Below are positions 8,650 through 17,634 of a DNA stretch of 38,601 nucleotides, piece by piece. The notes under the pieces were generated by a model. The model saw nothing but the letters and a program-made list of their open reading frames with translations, did not search any database and had not been told where the DNA came from. Source of the DNA: an uncultured Clostridia bacterium. GTDB lineage: Bacteria > Bacillota_A > Clostridia > Christensenellales > Aristaeellaceae. Made by a program: the position numbers and the translations under genes. The stretch lies in NCBI GenBank assembly GCA_947165745.1, contig CAMVBO010000001.1, forward strand, positions 1 to 38,601, read 5' to 3'. Numbering within the stretch: the stretch's first letter is position 1; the number at the start of each line of letters is the position of its first letter.

Positions 8650-9125
8650 TGGCGCGGTTTGATACATCCGGGCTGGATGAAACCATCCGGGAGATGCAGC
8701 GCATGGGCCAGGACAGCGGAGAAGTAGCTAAGGCCATGGTGAACGCTGCGGTGATCGAGATCCGCGATGCCTGGAAGGAAAGCGCGGAAGATCACGGCCT
8801 GCGGGACACCGGCGCGATGATCGAATCCATCGGATTCCCCGCACCGGTCCAGGACGCGGGCGGCATCCTTTACCGGGACGTCTACCCACAGGGCGTGGAC
8901 GGGAAAGGAACGCGAAACGCCGAGAAGGCGTTTGTGCTGCATTACGGCACCAGCAGAGTCAAACCCACGTATTGGGTGGACGATGCGGACGCAGCCGCAG
9001 GCCCGAAGGTGCAGGAGCGCCTGGAGGACATCTGGGGCGAGTTTCTTGAAACGGGCAAGGTGCCCGACATCATCGATACCGGCGGCGGTTCTTCCGGCAG
9101 CGGTATTACGAACATCAGAAGATAA
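8649..9125 (+). CDS. HK97 gp10-like tail completion protein
   Basis: 158 residues. The N-terminal helix DETIREMQRMGQDSGEVAKAMVNAAVIEIRDAWKESA, followed by DTGAMIESIGF and later KAFVLHYGTSR, is the pattern of the HK97 gp10 family, whose members act where the tail joins the head (neck or tail completion). ATG 8649 overlaps the previous stop in a TGATG arrangement. The C-terminus is Gly/Ser-rich (GGGSSGSGITNIRR). The major tail protein follows after 12 nt with its own AAGGAG. Confidence 0.85.
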   Translation: MARFDTSGLDETIREMQRMGQDSGEVAKAMVNAAVIEIRDAWKESAEDHGLRDTGAMIESIGFPAPVQDAGGILYRDVYPQGVDGKGTRNAEKAFVLHYGTSRVKPTYWVDDADAAAGPKVQERLEDIWGEFLETGKVPDIIDTGGGSSGSGITNIRR

Positions 9126-9137
9126 GGAGTTGAGATT

Positions 9138-9734
9138 ATGGCTTTCATTGGAATGCGGCACGTTGTGGCGGCTCCCGTTTCGGCGCATACGCCCGGTTCG
9201 GAACCAACCTACGACACCGGCTTTGATGTGGGCATGGCCATCACCGGTAACCTGACGATTAACCGGAACAGCAACCCGCTGTACGCGGACGACGTCATCG
9301 CGGAAGACGACAACGGCATCACCGGCATGGAGCTGGAGCTGGGTGTTGACGATCTGACCGACGAGGTCGAGGCGAACATGGGTATTGCTGAAAAGGTCAC
9401 CACCGGCAGCGGAACGAGCGAGGTTACGACCTACTACGACACGGACAAGCCGAGCAAGGATCTGGGCATCGGTTACCTCCGCGTTCGGAGGAAGAGCGGC
9501 GTGACTTCCTTCCAGGGGATCTGGATTTTCAAATCCAAGTTCTCCAAGAATTCCGAGAACGCCCAGACCAAAGGCGAGACCATTGAGTGGCAGACGCCCA
9601 CTGTCAATGGCCGTTGCTCCGGCCTGAGTGTGGACGGCACCGGCGTGCTGAAGTTCCGCAAGCGCAGGACTTTCACGACCGAGGCCGACTGTATCGCCTG
9701 GCTGGACGGCCTGGCCGGAATCAGCCGCCTCTAA
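9138..9734 (+). CDS. Major tail protein (tube protein)
   Basis: 198 residues. It polymerises into the tail tube. The beta-rich pattern fits the phi13/TP901-like family of siphovirus tube proteins: an opening that names the capsid-side strand (GMRHVVAAPV), a middle acidic loop ADDVIAEDDNGITGMELELGVDDLTDEVEANMG, then GYLRVRRKSG and FKSKFSKNSENAQTKGETIEWQTP. The gene is followed at once by a strong terminator, as is usual for a highly expressed structural gene. The start at ATG 9138 has AAGGAG at 9123-9128. Confidence 0.92.
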   Translation: MAFIGMRHVVAAPVSAHTPGSEPTYDTGFDVGMAITGNLTINRNSNPLYADDVIAEDDNGITGMELELGVDDLTDEVEANMGIAEKVTTGSGTSEVTTYYDTDKPSKDLGIGYLRVRRKSGVTSFQGIWIFKSKFSKNSENAQTKGETIEWQTPTVNGRCSGLSVDGTGVLKFRKRRTFTTEADCIAWLDGLAGISRL

Positions 9735-9747
9735 TCCAAACGATCAC

Positions 9748-9779
9748 CCCGCGCAGAGTAATTCTGCGCGGGCGTTTTT
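9748..9779 (+). terminator. Intrinsic terminator after the major tail gene
   Basis: A perfect 10-bp GC-rich stem (arms 9748-9757 and 9763-9772, 5-nt loop) is followed by C, G and five T residues. It should end or attenuate transcription after the major tail gene and so reduce expression of the downstream tail assembly genes. Confidence 0.9.
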
Positions 9780-9800
9780 CCCATTATAAGGAGGCAACCA

Positions 9801-10211
9801 ATGAAACGGATCAAGCTGAGGATCGGAGGACGGACGTTCGCGCTGGCCTACACCCTGGACGCGATGTGTGAGCTGTGCGACGTGATCCCGGACTTCGACA
9901 TGGACAAGTTTTCGGAGTACACGAAAAAGCCGCAGCAGATGCTGGATCTGCTGGTAGCCCTGGTCAGGCAGGGAGAATTCCTGGAAGGCCGGACGCTGGA
10001 CGTTGACAAGAAGTGGTTTGGCAGCCATATCTCCCCCGCCCCGGCCAGCGTTGCCAAGGTGCAGATGGCAATCTTCACCGCCCTGGCCGACGGCATGACC
10101 ATGGAAACCGACACCGGAGAAGACGGCGAGGTGGACGTGGTGCTTGAGGAAATCAAAAAAAAAGACATGAGGGACGGCTCACCTGGCGGCGAGTCCTCCA
10201 CTACGGTCTGA
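9801..10211 (+). CDS. Tail assembly chaperone, short form (gpG-like)
   Basis: 136 residues. It is the unshifted product of a pair of tail chaperones that coat the tape measure during tube assembly. The opening MKRIKLRIGGRTFALAYTLDAMCELCD is typical of Firmicutes-phage gpG-like chaperones. The frame contains nine As at 10155-10163 near its end, and the alternative frame continues through the gap before the tape measure gene. The tail SPGGESSTTV after the slip site looks uninformative, as expected for the zero-frame end. It is preceded by AAGGAGG at 9788-9794. Confidence 0.88.
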   Translation: MKRIKLRIGGRTFALAYTLDAMCELCDVIPDFDMDKFSEYTKKPQQMLDLLVALVRQGEFLEGRTLDVDKKWFGSHISPAPASVAKVQMAIFTALADGMTMETDTGEDGEVDVVLEEIKKKDMRDGSPGGESSTTV

Positions 10212-10342
10212 CGGCGGGTCTGCTTTTCGGGGAGATGGGCCGAATGCCGCCGGGCCTGATCTGCGATCTGTACGTCATGCGGTTGCGCTATGACGACGAA
10301 GAGCACGGGATCAGGCGTAAAAAAGAAGTAATTTATGACTGA
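9801..10342 (+). CDS. Tail assembly chaperone, -1 frameshifted long form (gpGT-like)
   Basis: Slipping back one base on A AAA AAA within the nine-A run (10155-10163) joins the first 121 codons to a 59-codon extension ending at TGA 10340-10342. The extension reads RHEGRLTWRRVLHYGLTAGL, then FGEMGRMPPGLICDLYVMRLRYDDEEHGIRRKKEV. This is the conserved type of second chaperone domain, with the tryptophan- and GEM-containing core seen across siphoviruses. The -1 reading has no good start of its own, so frameshifting is the simplest explanation. The fused product would have about 180 residues. The frameshift is inferred from sequence and the known G/GT scheme. Confidence 0.85.
10155..10163 (+). promoter_or_regulatory. 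Slippery sequence for -1 programmed frameshift
   Basis: Nine As in the frame AAA AAA AAA followed by GAC. P- and A-site tRNA-Lys can re-pair after a -1 slip. Continuation in the -1 frame yields the conserved chaperone extension and no premature stop. I did not identify a convincing downstream pseudoknot by eye. Confidence 0.8.
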
Positions 10343-10354
10343 GGAGATGAGCGC

Positions 10355-13300
10355 ATGCCAACCCGGGAAATGAAGACGCGGTTCAAGCTGGAAGGCGAGC
10401 AGGCTTTTAAGCGGGCCATGTCCGACGCGGCAGCCGCCGTGCGGGTGCTGAATTCCGAGCAGAAGCTGGCCGCGGCTGAATTCGAGGCTTCCGGCGATGC
10501 GCAGCAGTATGCCGCCGAGCAGGCGCGGATCCTGAAGCAGAAGATCGAGGAACAGAAGAAGGCCGTGCAGGCTGCCGAGGACGCCATCGCGGCGCTGACG
10601 AAGAACGGCGTGGAGCCGAACTCGAAGCAGATGCAGCAGTGGAAGACGAAGCTGAACGATGCAAAGTCCTCCCTGAAGAAGATGGAGTCCCAGCTGGACA
10701 AGGCCGAGACCGAGATCAAGGATCAGAACAGTGCTCTTGGAAAAGCCAAGACTGCGATGGGAAACGCCGAGAAGAAGGTCAAGTCTTTAACTGACGAGGA
10801 GAAGCTTGCGGCGGAGCAGTTCAAGGCCACCGGCGACAAGGAGCAGTATCTCGCCGACAAGACGCGCATTCTGAAAGAAAAAATCCAGGCGCAGAAGACC
10901 GCGGTTAAGGCTGCGGAGACTGCCATCAAGAGCCTGACCGACAACGGCATCGATCCCAACAGCGAAGAGGTGCAAGCATGGAAGACGAAGCTCGTGCAGA
11001 GCAAGACAACCCTGTTGCAGCTGCAGAACCGTTTGGATCATGTCGGCGACGAGGTGGATGAGGAAACCAAGGCTTTCCAGGGTGCTTCCGGCGAGGCGGA
11101 TTCCCTGAAGGAGTCCATCGACAAGGTGGGCGAGAAGGTCGACTTCCAGAACGTGATCACCGGCATCGACAACATCACGGGCCATATCGAGGCGGTGGTG
11201 AAGGCAGCGGCGAAAGCAGCCAAGGCTGTTTGGGAGATGGGCGTGGATGCCGGGCAGTGGGCGGACGATCTGGCCACCGCAGCCAACGAGGCGGGTGTGG
11301 ATGTTGAAACCTACCAGAGCTGGCAGTACGCTTCCCGCTTTATTGACACCAATGTCAGCGACATCGTGAAAAGCTGGCAGGACATCCAGAAGCAGATGAA
11401 GGAGGGCAATACCGACTATCTGGCCACGCTGGCCAGCATGGGCATTGCCAGCCGGACGACCTCGAACGAGGTCAGGAAGTCCGAGGATATTTTTTGGGAC
11501 GCCATCGACTATCTGCACGGGATCAGCGACGAGGCGCTGCGGGCCGAGAAGGCCACCCTGCTTTTCGGGAACGACTGGCGAAAGCTGAACCCGTTGATCA
11601 ACGCCGGGAGCAGGGCGTATAAGGACATGGCCGACGAGGGCCGGGCCGTGGCGGTTGTCAGCGAGAGCAATGTGAACGCCCTGGGCGAAGTGGACGACGC
11701 GATGCAGGACTTCAACGCCCGGTTTGATAAGCTGAAGTACGACGCGCTGGCCGCGCTTGCTCCGACGTTTAAGGAGATCGCCGAGGCTATGGGCACGGCG
11801 GTTACGAGTCTGAACGAGTTCATTGCCAGCGAGGAAGGCCAGGCGGCGCTGGCCGGTCTGAACGAGGCGCTTTCCGGGCTGATCAAGAGCTTCCTGGGCG
11901 AGGACGGAGGCAAGGGCACATTTGAGGCCATCGTCACCGGAGCCAAGGATGCGGTGAAGAAGCTGACCGACGCGCTGGACTGGATCAGCAAAAACGGCGA
12001 AACCGTGAAGGACATCATCATTGGTCTGGGCGCGGCGTGGGCCGGGCTGAAGGTTACCAAGGAAGTATTGGTATTCATGCAGCTGCTGAAGAGCACCCCG
12101 CTGGCCAACCTGAAGAGCTTTTTTGGAGGTGGGAACGGCGGCGGGACGCCCACGACATCCACCACACCCACCGGAGGAACGCCCACCGGAGGAACACCGA
12201 CGGGCGGTACCGGAGGAGCTGCTGCTGCAGGCGGAGCCGCTAAGACCGTAGGCATGAGCGCGGCGGGAGACATTGCGCTCGGACTCACAACCGAGGCGGC
12301 TGTTGTCGCCGTGGCAGTCGCGCCTGCCGTGATCGCGCAGAAGGAATACGAGCAGAAGGCAATCGCGGAAAGCGAAGCCGCCGAGGCTGCCGCCAGCGCG
12401 GCAGAGGCCGCCGGAGCGCAGCAGGAGACCGTGGATCTGCTTCGGGAGCTGAATGCGGCGGTTGGCCCGAAGAGCGACGGCCAGGGCGGCTATCAGAGAA
12501 ATTGGCTCGGATTCCTGGACATGAATCCCACCGACCAGCGGGATTATATCCTGCAGGGGCTGGGCGACCTGAAGAACCGCGGCGGCCTGTACGCCGACAT
12601 TCAGAAGTACGGCGACCCGGAGAACGACAACGTGGCCGGATGGCGGCCATGGAGCGCCCTGATGCGCTATTGGGGCGAGTACGTGGATCCTGATACCGGG
12701 GAGCGCGGACAGCCGCTGGAGCAGAATGAAATCACAGAACTGCTGGAGTACCTTCGCGGCATTGAACAGCGAAAGGCCGAGGATCTGGCCAACCGGCAGG
12801 CAGAGAAGAGCACCGAAGAAGTGCAGGCGGAGATTTCGGAGTCCGAGGCCGCTGTGGACGCGATGCTGGAAAACCTGGACCGGGCTGGCGAGGACGCGGT
12901 CGAGGATGGCAAAAATGTAGCCGAGGGACTGGGCCAGGGCATTGAGGAAAACGAGGCGGCGGCCACCGACGCGGCGGCAGCAATGGCAGACGACACAACG
13001 GCGGCTGCCGAGAAAGCGCTCGGTGTCGAAAGTCCATCCAAGGTTTTCAACGCTATTGGCGAGAACGTAGCCGTAGGTCTGGCCAACGGCATCTATAAGC
13101 GCGGTAACGACGCCATCAACGCGGCGCTGTGGCTTGCGCGGAGCGTGGAGAACATTGTCCGCGGCGCTCTGCAGATCCATTCTCCGAGCCGGGTGTTTGA
13201 GCACCTGGGCGAGTTTACCGGGGAAGGTTTCGCCGAGGGCCTGGAAGGCAGCGCGGAACGCGTGAGCCGGGCCGTGGGCGCTATGATCGGGGCCACACGC

Positions 13301-13501
13301 AGGCAGCCGGTGATGAGTTTCGGAGGCGTCGCCGTCAGCGGCGGCGGATCCGGCCTGCCTGGGCGCGTTTCTGGAATGGAGACTGACGCTTCCGGCATGG
13401 TCCACGTCACGCTGGTGCTGGACGAGGAAGTGCTTGGAGACGTTATGGCTCCCATTGTGAACGATAAGATCGGCGCGAAAATCAACGCAACGAGGAGGTG
13501 A
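10355..13501 (+). CDS. Tape measure protein
   Basis: 1048 residues, the longest helical protein among the tail genes and placed directly after the chaperones. Tape measures set tail length. At about 0.15 nm per residue this would give a tail of about 155 nm. Residues about 30-114 and 143-227 are two copies of one coiled-coil unit (EQKLAAAEFEASGD / EEKLAAEQFKATGD, each followed by an RILK-type helix). A Gly/Thr-rich linker with repeated TPTGG lies near residue 605, followed by a hydrophobic Ala/Val segment (about 625-660). The C-terminal part has GVESPSKVF and IHSPSRVFEHLGEFTGEGFAEGL, motifs common near tape-measure ends. The DNA shadow on the other strand is also open for 999 codons because of codon composition. 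Confidence 0.94.
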   Translation: MPTREMKTRFKLEGEQAFKRAMSDAAAAVRVLNSEQKLAAAEFEASGDAQQYAAEQARILKQKIEEQKKAVQAAEDAIAALTKNGVEPNSKQMQQWKTKLNDAKSSLKKMESQLDKAETEIKDQNSALGKAKTAMGNAEKKVKSLTDEEKLAAEQFKATGDKEQYLADKTRILKEKIQAQKTAVKAAETAIKSLTDNGIDPNSEEVQAWKTKLVQSKTTLLQLQNRLDHVGDEVDEETKAFQGASGEADSLKESIDKVGEKVDFQNVITGIDNITGHIEAVVKAAAKAAKAVWEMGVDAGQWADDLATAANEAGVDVETYQSWQYASRFIDTNVSDIVKSWQDIQKQMKEGNTDYLATLASMGIASRTTSNEVRKSEDIFWDAIDYLHGISDEALRAEKATLLFGNDWRKLNPLINAGSRAYKDMADEGRAVAVVSESNVNALGEVDDAMQDFNARFDKLKYDALAALAPTFKEIAEAMGTAVTSLNEFIASEEGQAALAGLNEALSGLIKSFLGEDGGKGTFEAIVTGAKDAVKKLTDALDWISKNGETVKDIIIGLGAAWAGLKVTKEVLVFMQLLKSTPLANLKSFFGGGNGGGTPTTSTTPTGGTPTGGTPTGGTGGAAAAGGAAKTVGMSAAGDIALGLTTEAAVVAVAVAPAVIAQKEYEQKAIAESEAAEAAASAAEAAGAQQETVDLLRELNAAVGPKSDGQGGYQRNWLGFLDMNPTDQRDYILQGLGDLKNRGGLYADIQKYGDPENDNVAGWRPWSALMRYWGEYVDPDTGERGQPLEQNEITELLEYLRGIEQRKAEDLANRQAEKSTEEVQAEISESEAAVDAMLENLDRAGEDAVEDGKNVAEGLGQGIEENEAAATDAAAAMADDTTAAAEKALGVESPSKVFNAIGENVAVGLANGIYKRGNDAINAALWLARSVENIVRGALQIHSPSRVFEHLGEFTGEGFAEGLEGSAERVSRAVGAMIGATRRQPVMSFGGVAVSGGGSGLPGRVSGMETDASGMVHVTLVLDEEVLGDVMAPIVNDKIGAKINATRR

Positions 13502-13507
13502 TCCGGC

Positions 13508-14272
13508 GTGCCCAGACACGTCGATGCATGGATGGACGGCGTTGCTCTGTCCACTGTCGGCCCCATCCTGATCAGGCAGGTGCACGAGGACCCGCCTGTG
13601 CTTGAAATTCAGAATGGCGATCGCCCGGGAGGATACGGGCAGCGCGTTCTGTCCAAAAAACGGCAGAGTCTGAAATTGGCTATTGAGTGCCAGATCAGAG
13701 AACTTTTTGACCTGGCGGCCCGCAGCAGGGCTGTTGAGGAGCTTGCGAGATGGACTCAGGGGAGCGTTCTGGAGCTTTCCAATCACCCGGACAGGCGGCT
13801 GCTTTGCTATTGCAGCGGGGAACCGGCCCTTGGGGAAGTCCGGGATTACACAGCAAGCGTGCGGCTTGAGTTCACGGCTGACGCGGTGCCGTTCTGGGAG
13901 GATAAGCTGCAGACGGCGCTCGCGATGAGCGGGTCCACTGGAACCGGCACGCTGCTGGTTCCCGGCACGGCAGAGACGCCGGTCTGTATCAGCGTGAAGC
14001 CAACCGGCGCGGCGCTGACCAGCTTTTCTGTCACGGTGGGCGGGCAGACGATCTCGCTTTCTTCTCTGAGTGTGGCCAAAAATAGCATGATGTACTTTGA
14101 GCGGGATCTTCGCGACGATCTGGCCATCCGCAGCGGGACGAGCAGCCTGCTGTCTAAGCGCAGCGCGGCCAGCGCGGACGACTTGTTTGTGAAGCCCGGC
14201 GGCGCATCGGTGAGCTTCACAGCTAATACGGCCTGTGACGTGACATTCTCTGTCAGAGGGAGGTGGGCGTGA
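13508..14272 (+). CDS. Distal tail protein (Dit-like)
   Basis: 254 residues. Dit forms the hub at the tail tip that carries the receptor-binding machinery. Position (after the tape measure, before the Tal-like protein) and beta-rich composition fit. The N-terminal half has IRQVHEDPPVLEIQNGDRPGGYGQRVL and KLAIECQIRELFDLAARSRAVEELARW, as in Firmicutes distal tail proteins. The C-terminal half is a beta-sandwich-like segment. Start GTG 13508 is used because AGGAGGTGA sits 6 nt upstream. The end overlaps the next start (TGATG). Confidence 0.82.
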   Translation: MPRHVDAWMDGVALSTVGPILIRQVHEDPPVLEIQNGDRPGGYGQRVLSKKRQSLKLAIECQIRELFDLAARSRAVEELARWTQGSVLELSNHPDRRLLCYCSGEPALGEVRDYTASVRLEFTADAVPFWEDKLQTALAMSGSTGTGTLLVPGTAETPVCISVKPTGAALTSFSVTVGGQTISLSSLSVAKNSMMYFERDLRDDLAIRSGTSSLLSKRSAASADDLFVKPGGASVSFTANTACDVTFSVRGRWA

Positions 14273-17200
14273 TGGCGGTTCGGCTTCCAGGACTGCTGGA
14301 TGCTTCTCTTTCGGAAACGGCCCGACTGAAACCTACAGCGTCAAGCCTGACATTGAAAATGAAAGGAGCCAGCGAGGCTACCCTGACGCTGACTGAGGAT
14401 GCTCCTGCCGTGGCGATCCACGACTGGATCAGCCTGTATACTCAGCGCGGTTTTGCTGGCATTTTCCGTGTCAGCAACGCGGCACAGAATTACAAGAAGC
14501 AGGTCGACCTTACGCTGCTGCACGGCATCGACATCCTGTCCGATTCCGTTTGGGCTGCCCAGACGGACTTTTCCGGCACCAAGGCCGAATTCATTACGGC
14601 GCTGCTGAACCAGCAGACACGCTTAATCAATGGCGTGAAGCCGTGGGTGCTTGGCACGTGCGCGGACACGAGCACCTACAAAAAGTCAATCAATTACGAC
14701 CGGTTGTCTACTTTGCTGGAGGAACTGGACGAGGACGGCAGCCCGTACTACTTCACCTATGACCAGAGCTCTTTCCCGTGGACGGTCAGCTACGTGGCCA
14801 AGCCAAGCGGAGCCAGTTCGGAGTTCCGGCTTTCCAGGAACGTGCAGACAGCAACGGTCACCTATAACGACGCGGATCTCTGCACGCGGCTGATCGTGAG
14901 CGTAAATCACAAAACGGAGGATTCCGACACGGGAACCACCTCCACCGACAGCGCTATCCGCACATACAATAATACGGAGGCGCAGGCGCTGTGGGGCATC
15001 GTGGTGAAAACCGCGGACATCGATACCGGTGACGACGTGGCCAGCCAGGAATTCGCCGAGGCCGATGCCTGGGCGCAGAAGTTCCTGAACCAGCGGGCCG
15101 CGCCTACAGTGCAAATCCAGATCGACGGCGAAGAGCTGTACTACATGACCGGCGACACGTGGGACGAGTTCTCTATAGGGAAGATGTGCCAGGTGGCGCT
15201 GCCTGCCTACGGCCACAGCTTCCTGGAGCGCGTGGTTTCCGTCACCTATCCAGAGCTGCTGAAGAATCCAAGCAGAGTGACTGTTTCGCTGGCGAACACG
15301 CTACCGAGGTTTTCGGAGAACATCGCCAGCGCCCAGAAGGCTGCCGCTTCCGCAGGAGCCAGTGCGAGAGGCGCTGCCCGCGGAGCCGCCAGCGCCAAGG
15401 AACTGACCACCTGGAGCCAGCACGTGAAGTACTATGGCGAGGCGCTGGATGGCACCGGCGTGCTGACGCTGTATGAGAGCGGCATCGACATGGATGCTGC
15501 GGGCGGCGTGAAGATCTTCAGCCTTGTGGAAGGCGTGCAGTCGCTCTACGCGGATTTCGTGGTGAACGCCAACGGGATCACATCCCTTGTGCAGAAGACC
15601 GGCGTGAACTCTTTGGGGCAGAATGAGACCCTGTATTCGAAGGTGACGCAAAACGCCGAAAGCATTACCTCGCTTGTGAACAAGACTGGCGTGAATTCTC
15701 TGGGCCAGAACGAGACGCTGTACTCCAAAGTAACCCAGAACGCGGAGAGCATCACATCGGTGGTGCAGAAGACCGGCGTGAACTCTTTGGGGCAGAATGA
15801 GACCCTGCATTCGAAGATCAGCCAGGAATCCGGGAGGATCGATCTGGTAGTCAGCGGCAGCGGCCAGCAGGCCAGCATCCGCATCGACTCCATTGTGGAT
15901 GGGATCAACGACAGCGGCAGTTCTGTTACCATCAATGCCGACAAGATCTATTTGAACGGACAGGCCATCGCCAACTCCATCAGTGCGGTCAGCGGCGAAA
16001 TTAACGACCTGAAGACCGGCGTAACAAAGGCGACCCTGATCAACGCGGATAGCGTTGTGGCGGATAACCTGGCAGGCGGCACAGTCAGCGGATCATCTGT
16101 CAGCATCGGCAGCGGCACCAGCGGCGGCAGTGGCACGCTATACTACCGCGGGAGCCAATATTACCGGCAGGGCATCGTGATGGGCAGCGGCAGCAGCTAC
16201 TTTGCCGAGGGGCATTTTCTTGGAGACAGTTCGACATCGCTGAACCTGAACCACTACCACAAGATTGAGGCCACTGAGGGCACCGGCGCGGACGCGGGAA
16301 AGATCATTATTACGCTGACCGATCCGGTTTCCACCGGCGATACGTCAAACCATACGACAAATTTTAACATAGCCGCCACGACTGCGTATCAGAACGGTGT
16401 CCTGGCGGCGAGGAACGCGGTCAAAGTAAATCCGTTCACAGCTAACGCGGTGACTGGCGCGACCCCAGATCACCGGACGTTTACGTACACCACCGACGCC
16501 CCGACGCCCGCATCGGGAACAAGCCAGGCGGACACCTGGTATCTGGCGGGCGGCACCAGCTGGAGCAATAACAAGACCAGCGTGGGGCTGCATTACGGCT
16601 CCGCTGGCGGCACGACCTATGCGCTTTTGGAAGTGGATGGACCGGTCCCGAGCGACTGGCAGCTAAACTACCAGGGCAACACCAACTATACATATAAGCT
16701 GAAGGCGAAGGTTGGCGGTACCTGGTATGAAAGCGGAGAACTATACGCGGCGAACGCCTATGATAATGGGTGGGTCGGCGCGTATGACACGGTGGGTATT
16801 AGCCCATCCTCCAACCAGACCATTGCTCCGGGCGGATCCGTCACGGTGTACGCCCAGGCGAAGGCTACCAGCGGAGCGCCGAGCAAGAGCAACGTGGCCA
16901 GCGTCACCGTCAGTGCGGACGCCATTTCGGTGACCGACTGGCAGCTGAACTACGACAGCGCTAACTATAACTATAAGCTGAAGGCCAAGGTCAACGGCAC
17001 GTGGTATGAAAGCGGCGTAAAGACGGCCCCGAACGCATACGATAACGGATGGACGGGAGCCTACGGTACCGTTGGGATCAGCCCCAGCACGGCGCAGACG
17101 CTTTCCGCTGGCGGCAGCGTGACCATCTACGCCCAGGCCAAGGCGACGAGCGGCGCTCAAAGCAAGACGAACGTGGCCAGTGTGACGGTTACGGCTGACG

Positions 17201-17604
17201 CCGATCCGCATACGGTCCAGGCTAACCGGACGGTAACCTATACGACCAACGGTGAGAAAACGCTGAACCCTTCCGACGGCTATAACTGCATGACCAAGGC
17301 AACGATTACGGTGAACGTGCCGACAGAAACGCACACCGTGCAATCTAACCGTACCGTGACGTATAGCTCGAATGGTTCCAAAACGCTAAACCCTTCAAGT
17401 GGGTACAACGTCATGGAAAAAGCGACAATCACCGTCAGCGTGCCGGATCCCGATATTACCTACCCAAGCGCTGCGACCAGCAGTTCGAGCTCCGGATCGT
17501 ATGACAAGAACTACTCCGTGAGCACCGGGTATAAGTACCATCGCTTCAAAGTAACAGCGGGAAGCAAAAGCAAAACTTTCCAGATCACGCTGTTGGCATC
17601 GTGA
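14272..17604 (+). CDS. Tail-tip / tail-associated protein with repeats (Tal-like N-terminus)
   Basis: 1110 residues. The first about 370 residues resemble phage tail-hub/endopeptidase-type (prophage tail, Tal-like) proteins that attach to Dit. An Ala-rich helical stretch follows (SAQKAAASAGASARGAARGAASAK), then 29-residue repeats around QKTGVNSLGQNETLYSKVTQ (two full, one partial), a Gly/Ser-rich segment, and two tandem about 95-residue domains beginning DWQLNY and containing YKLKAKVGGTWYESG and VYAQAKATSGA. Two about 45-residue repeats (HTVQ-NRTVTY) complete it. The repeated domains look like a fibre or carbohydrate-binding shaft. I use ATG 14272 (AGGGAGGTG upstream); GTG 14263 is possible. 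Whether it has enzymatic activity cannot be told. Confidence 0.8.
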   Translation: MAVRLPGLLDASLSETARLKPTASSLTLKMKGASEATLTLTEDAPAVAIHDWISLYTQRGFAGIFRVSNAAQNYKKQVDLTLLHGIDILSDSVWAAQTDFSGTKAEFITALLNQQTRLINGVKPWVLGTCADTSTYKKSINYDRLSTLLEELDEDGSPYYFTYDQSSFPWTVSYVAKPSGASSEFRLSRNVQTATVTYNDADLCTRLIVSVNHKTEDSDTGTTSTDSAIRTYNNTEAQALWGIVVKTADIDTGDDVASQEFAEADAWAQKFLNQRAAPTVQIQIDGEELYYMTGDTWDEFSIGKMCQVALPAYGHSFLERVVSVTYPELLKNPSRVTVSLANTLPRFSENIASAQKAAASAGASARGAARGAASAKELTTWSQHVKYYGEALDGTGVLTLYESGIDMDAAGGVKIFSLVEGVQSLYADFVVNANGITSLVQKTGVNSLGQNETLYSKVTQNAESITSLVNKTGVNSLGQNETLYSKVTQNAESITSVVQKTGVNSLGQNETLHSKISQESGRIDLVVSGSGQQASIRIDSIVDGINDSGSSVTINADKIYLNGQAIANSISAVSGEINDLKTGVTKATLINADSVVADNLAGGTVSGSSVSIGSGTSGGSGTLYYRGSQYYRQGIVMGSGSSYFAEGHFLGDSSTSLNLNHYHKIEATEGTGADAGKIIITLTDPVSTGDTSNHTTNFNIAATTAYQNGVLAARNAVKVNPFTANAVTGATPDHRTFTYTTDAPTPASGTSQADTWYLAGGTSWSNNKTSVGLHYGSAGGTTYALLEVDGPVPSDWQLNYQGNTNYTYKLKAKVGGTWYESGELYAANAYDNGWVGAYDTVGISPSSNQTIAPGGSVTVYAQAKATSGAPSKSNVASVTVSADAISVTDWQLNYDSANYNYKLKAKVNGTWYESGVKTAPNAYDNGWTGAYGTVGISPSTAQTLSAGGSVTIYAQAKATSGAQSKTNVASVTVTADADPHTVQANRTVTYTTNGEKTLNPSDGYNCMTKATITVNVPTETHTVQSNRTVTYSSNGSKTLNPSSGYNVMEKATITVSVPDPDITYPSAATSSSSSGSYDKNYSVSTGYKYHRFKVTAGSKSKTFQITLLAS
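15589..15828 (+). repeat. 87-bp tandem repeats in the tail-tip gene
   Basis: Two full copies (15589-15675, 15676-15762) and a partial third (from 15763) encode a 29-residue unit. Copies 1 and 3 are almost identical at the DNA level over about 55 bases. Copy 2 encodes nearly the same peptide with many synonymous changes. Confidence 0.85.
16651..17446 (+). repeat. Domain repeats in the C-terminal shaft of the tail-tip protein
   Basis: Two about 285-bp units (starting near 16651 and 16933) encode related domains beginning DWQLNY. They are followed by two about 125-bp units (starting near 17206 and 17332) beginning HTVQ. Similarity is clear at the protein level and partial at the DNA level. Confidence 0.8.
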
Positions 17605-17634
17605 TCTGGATTGAAATAAAAAGGAGGCATCACC

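Noticed and set aside
10787..13786. A 999-codon open frame on the minus strand across the tape measure gene
   Set aside because: It mirrors the tape measure codon pattern, has no ribosome site or domain, and opposes all neighbours. It is a shadow frame in GC-rich coding DNA.
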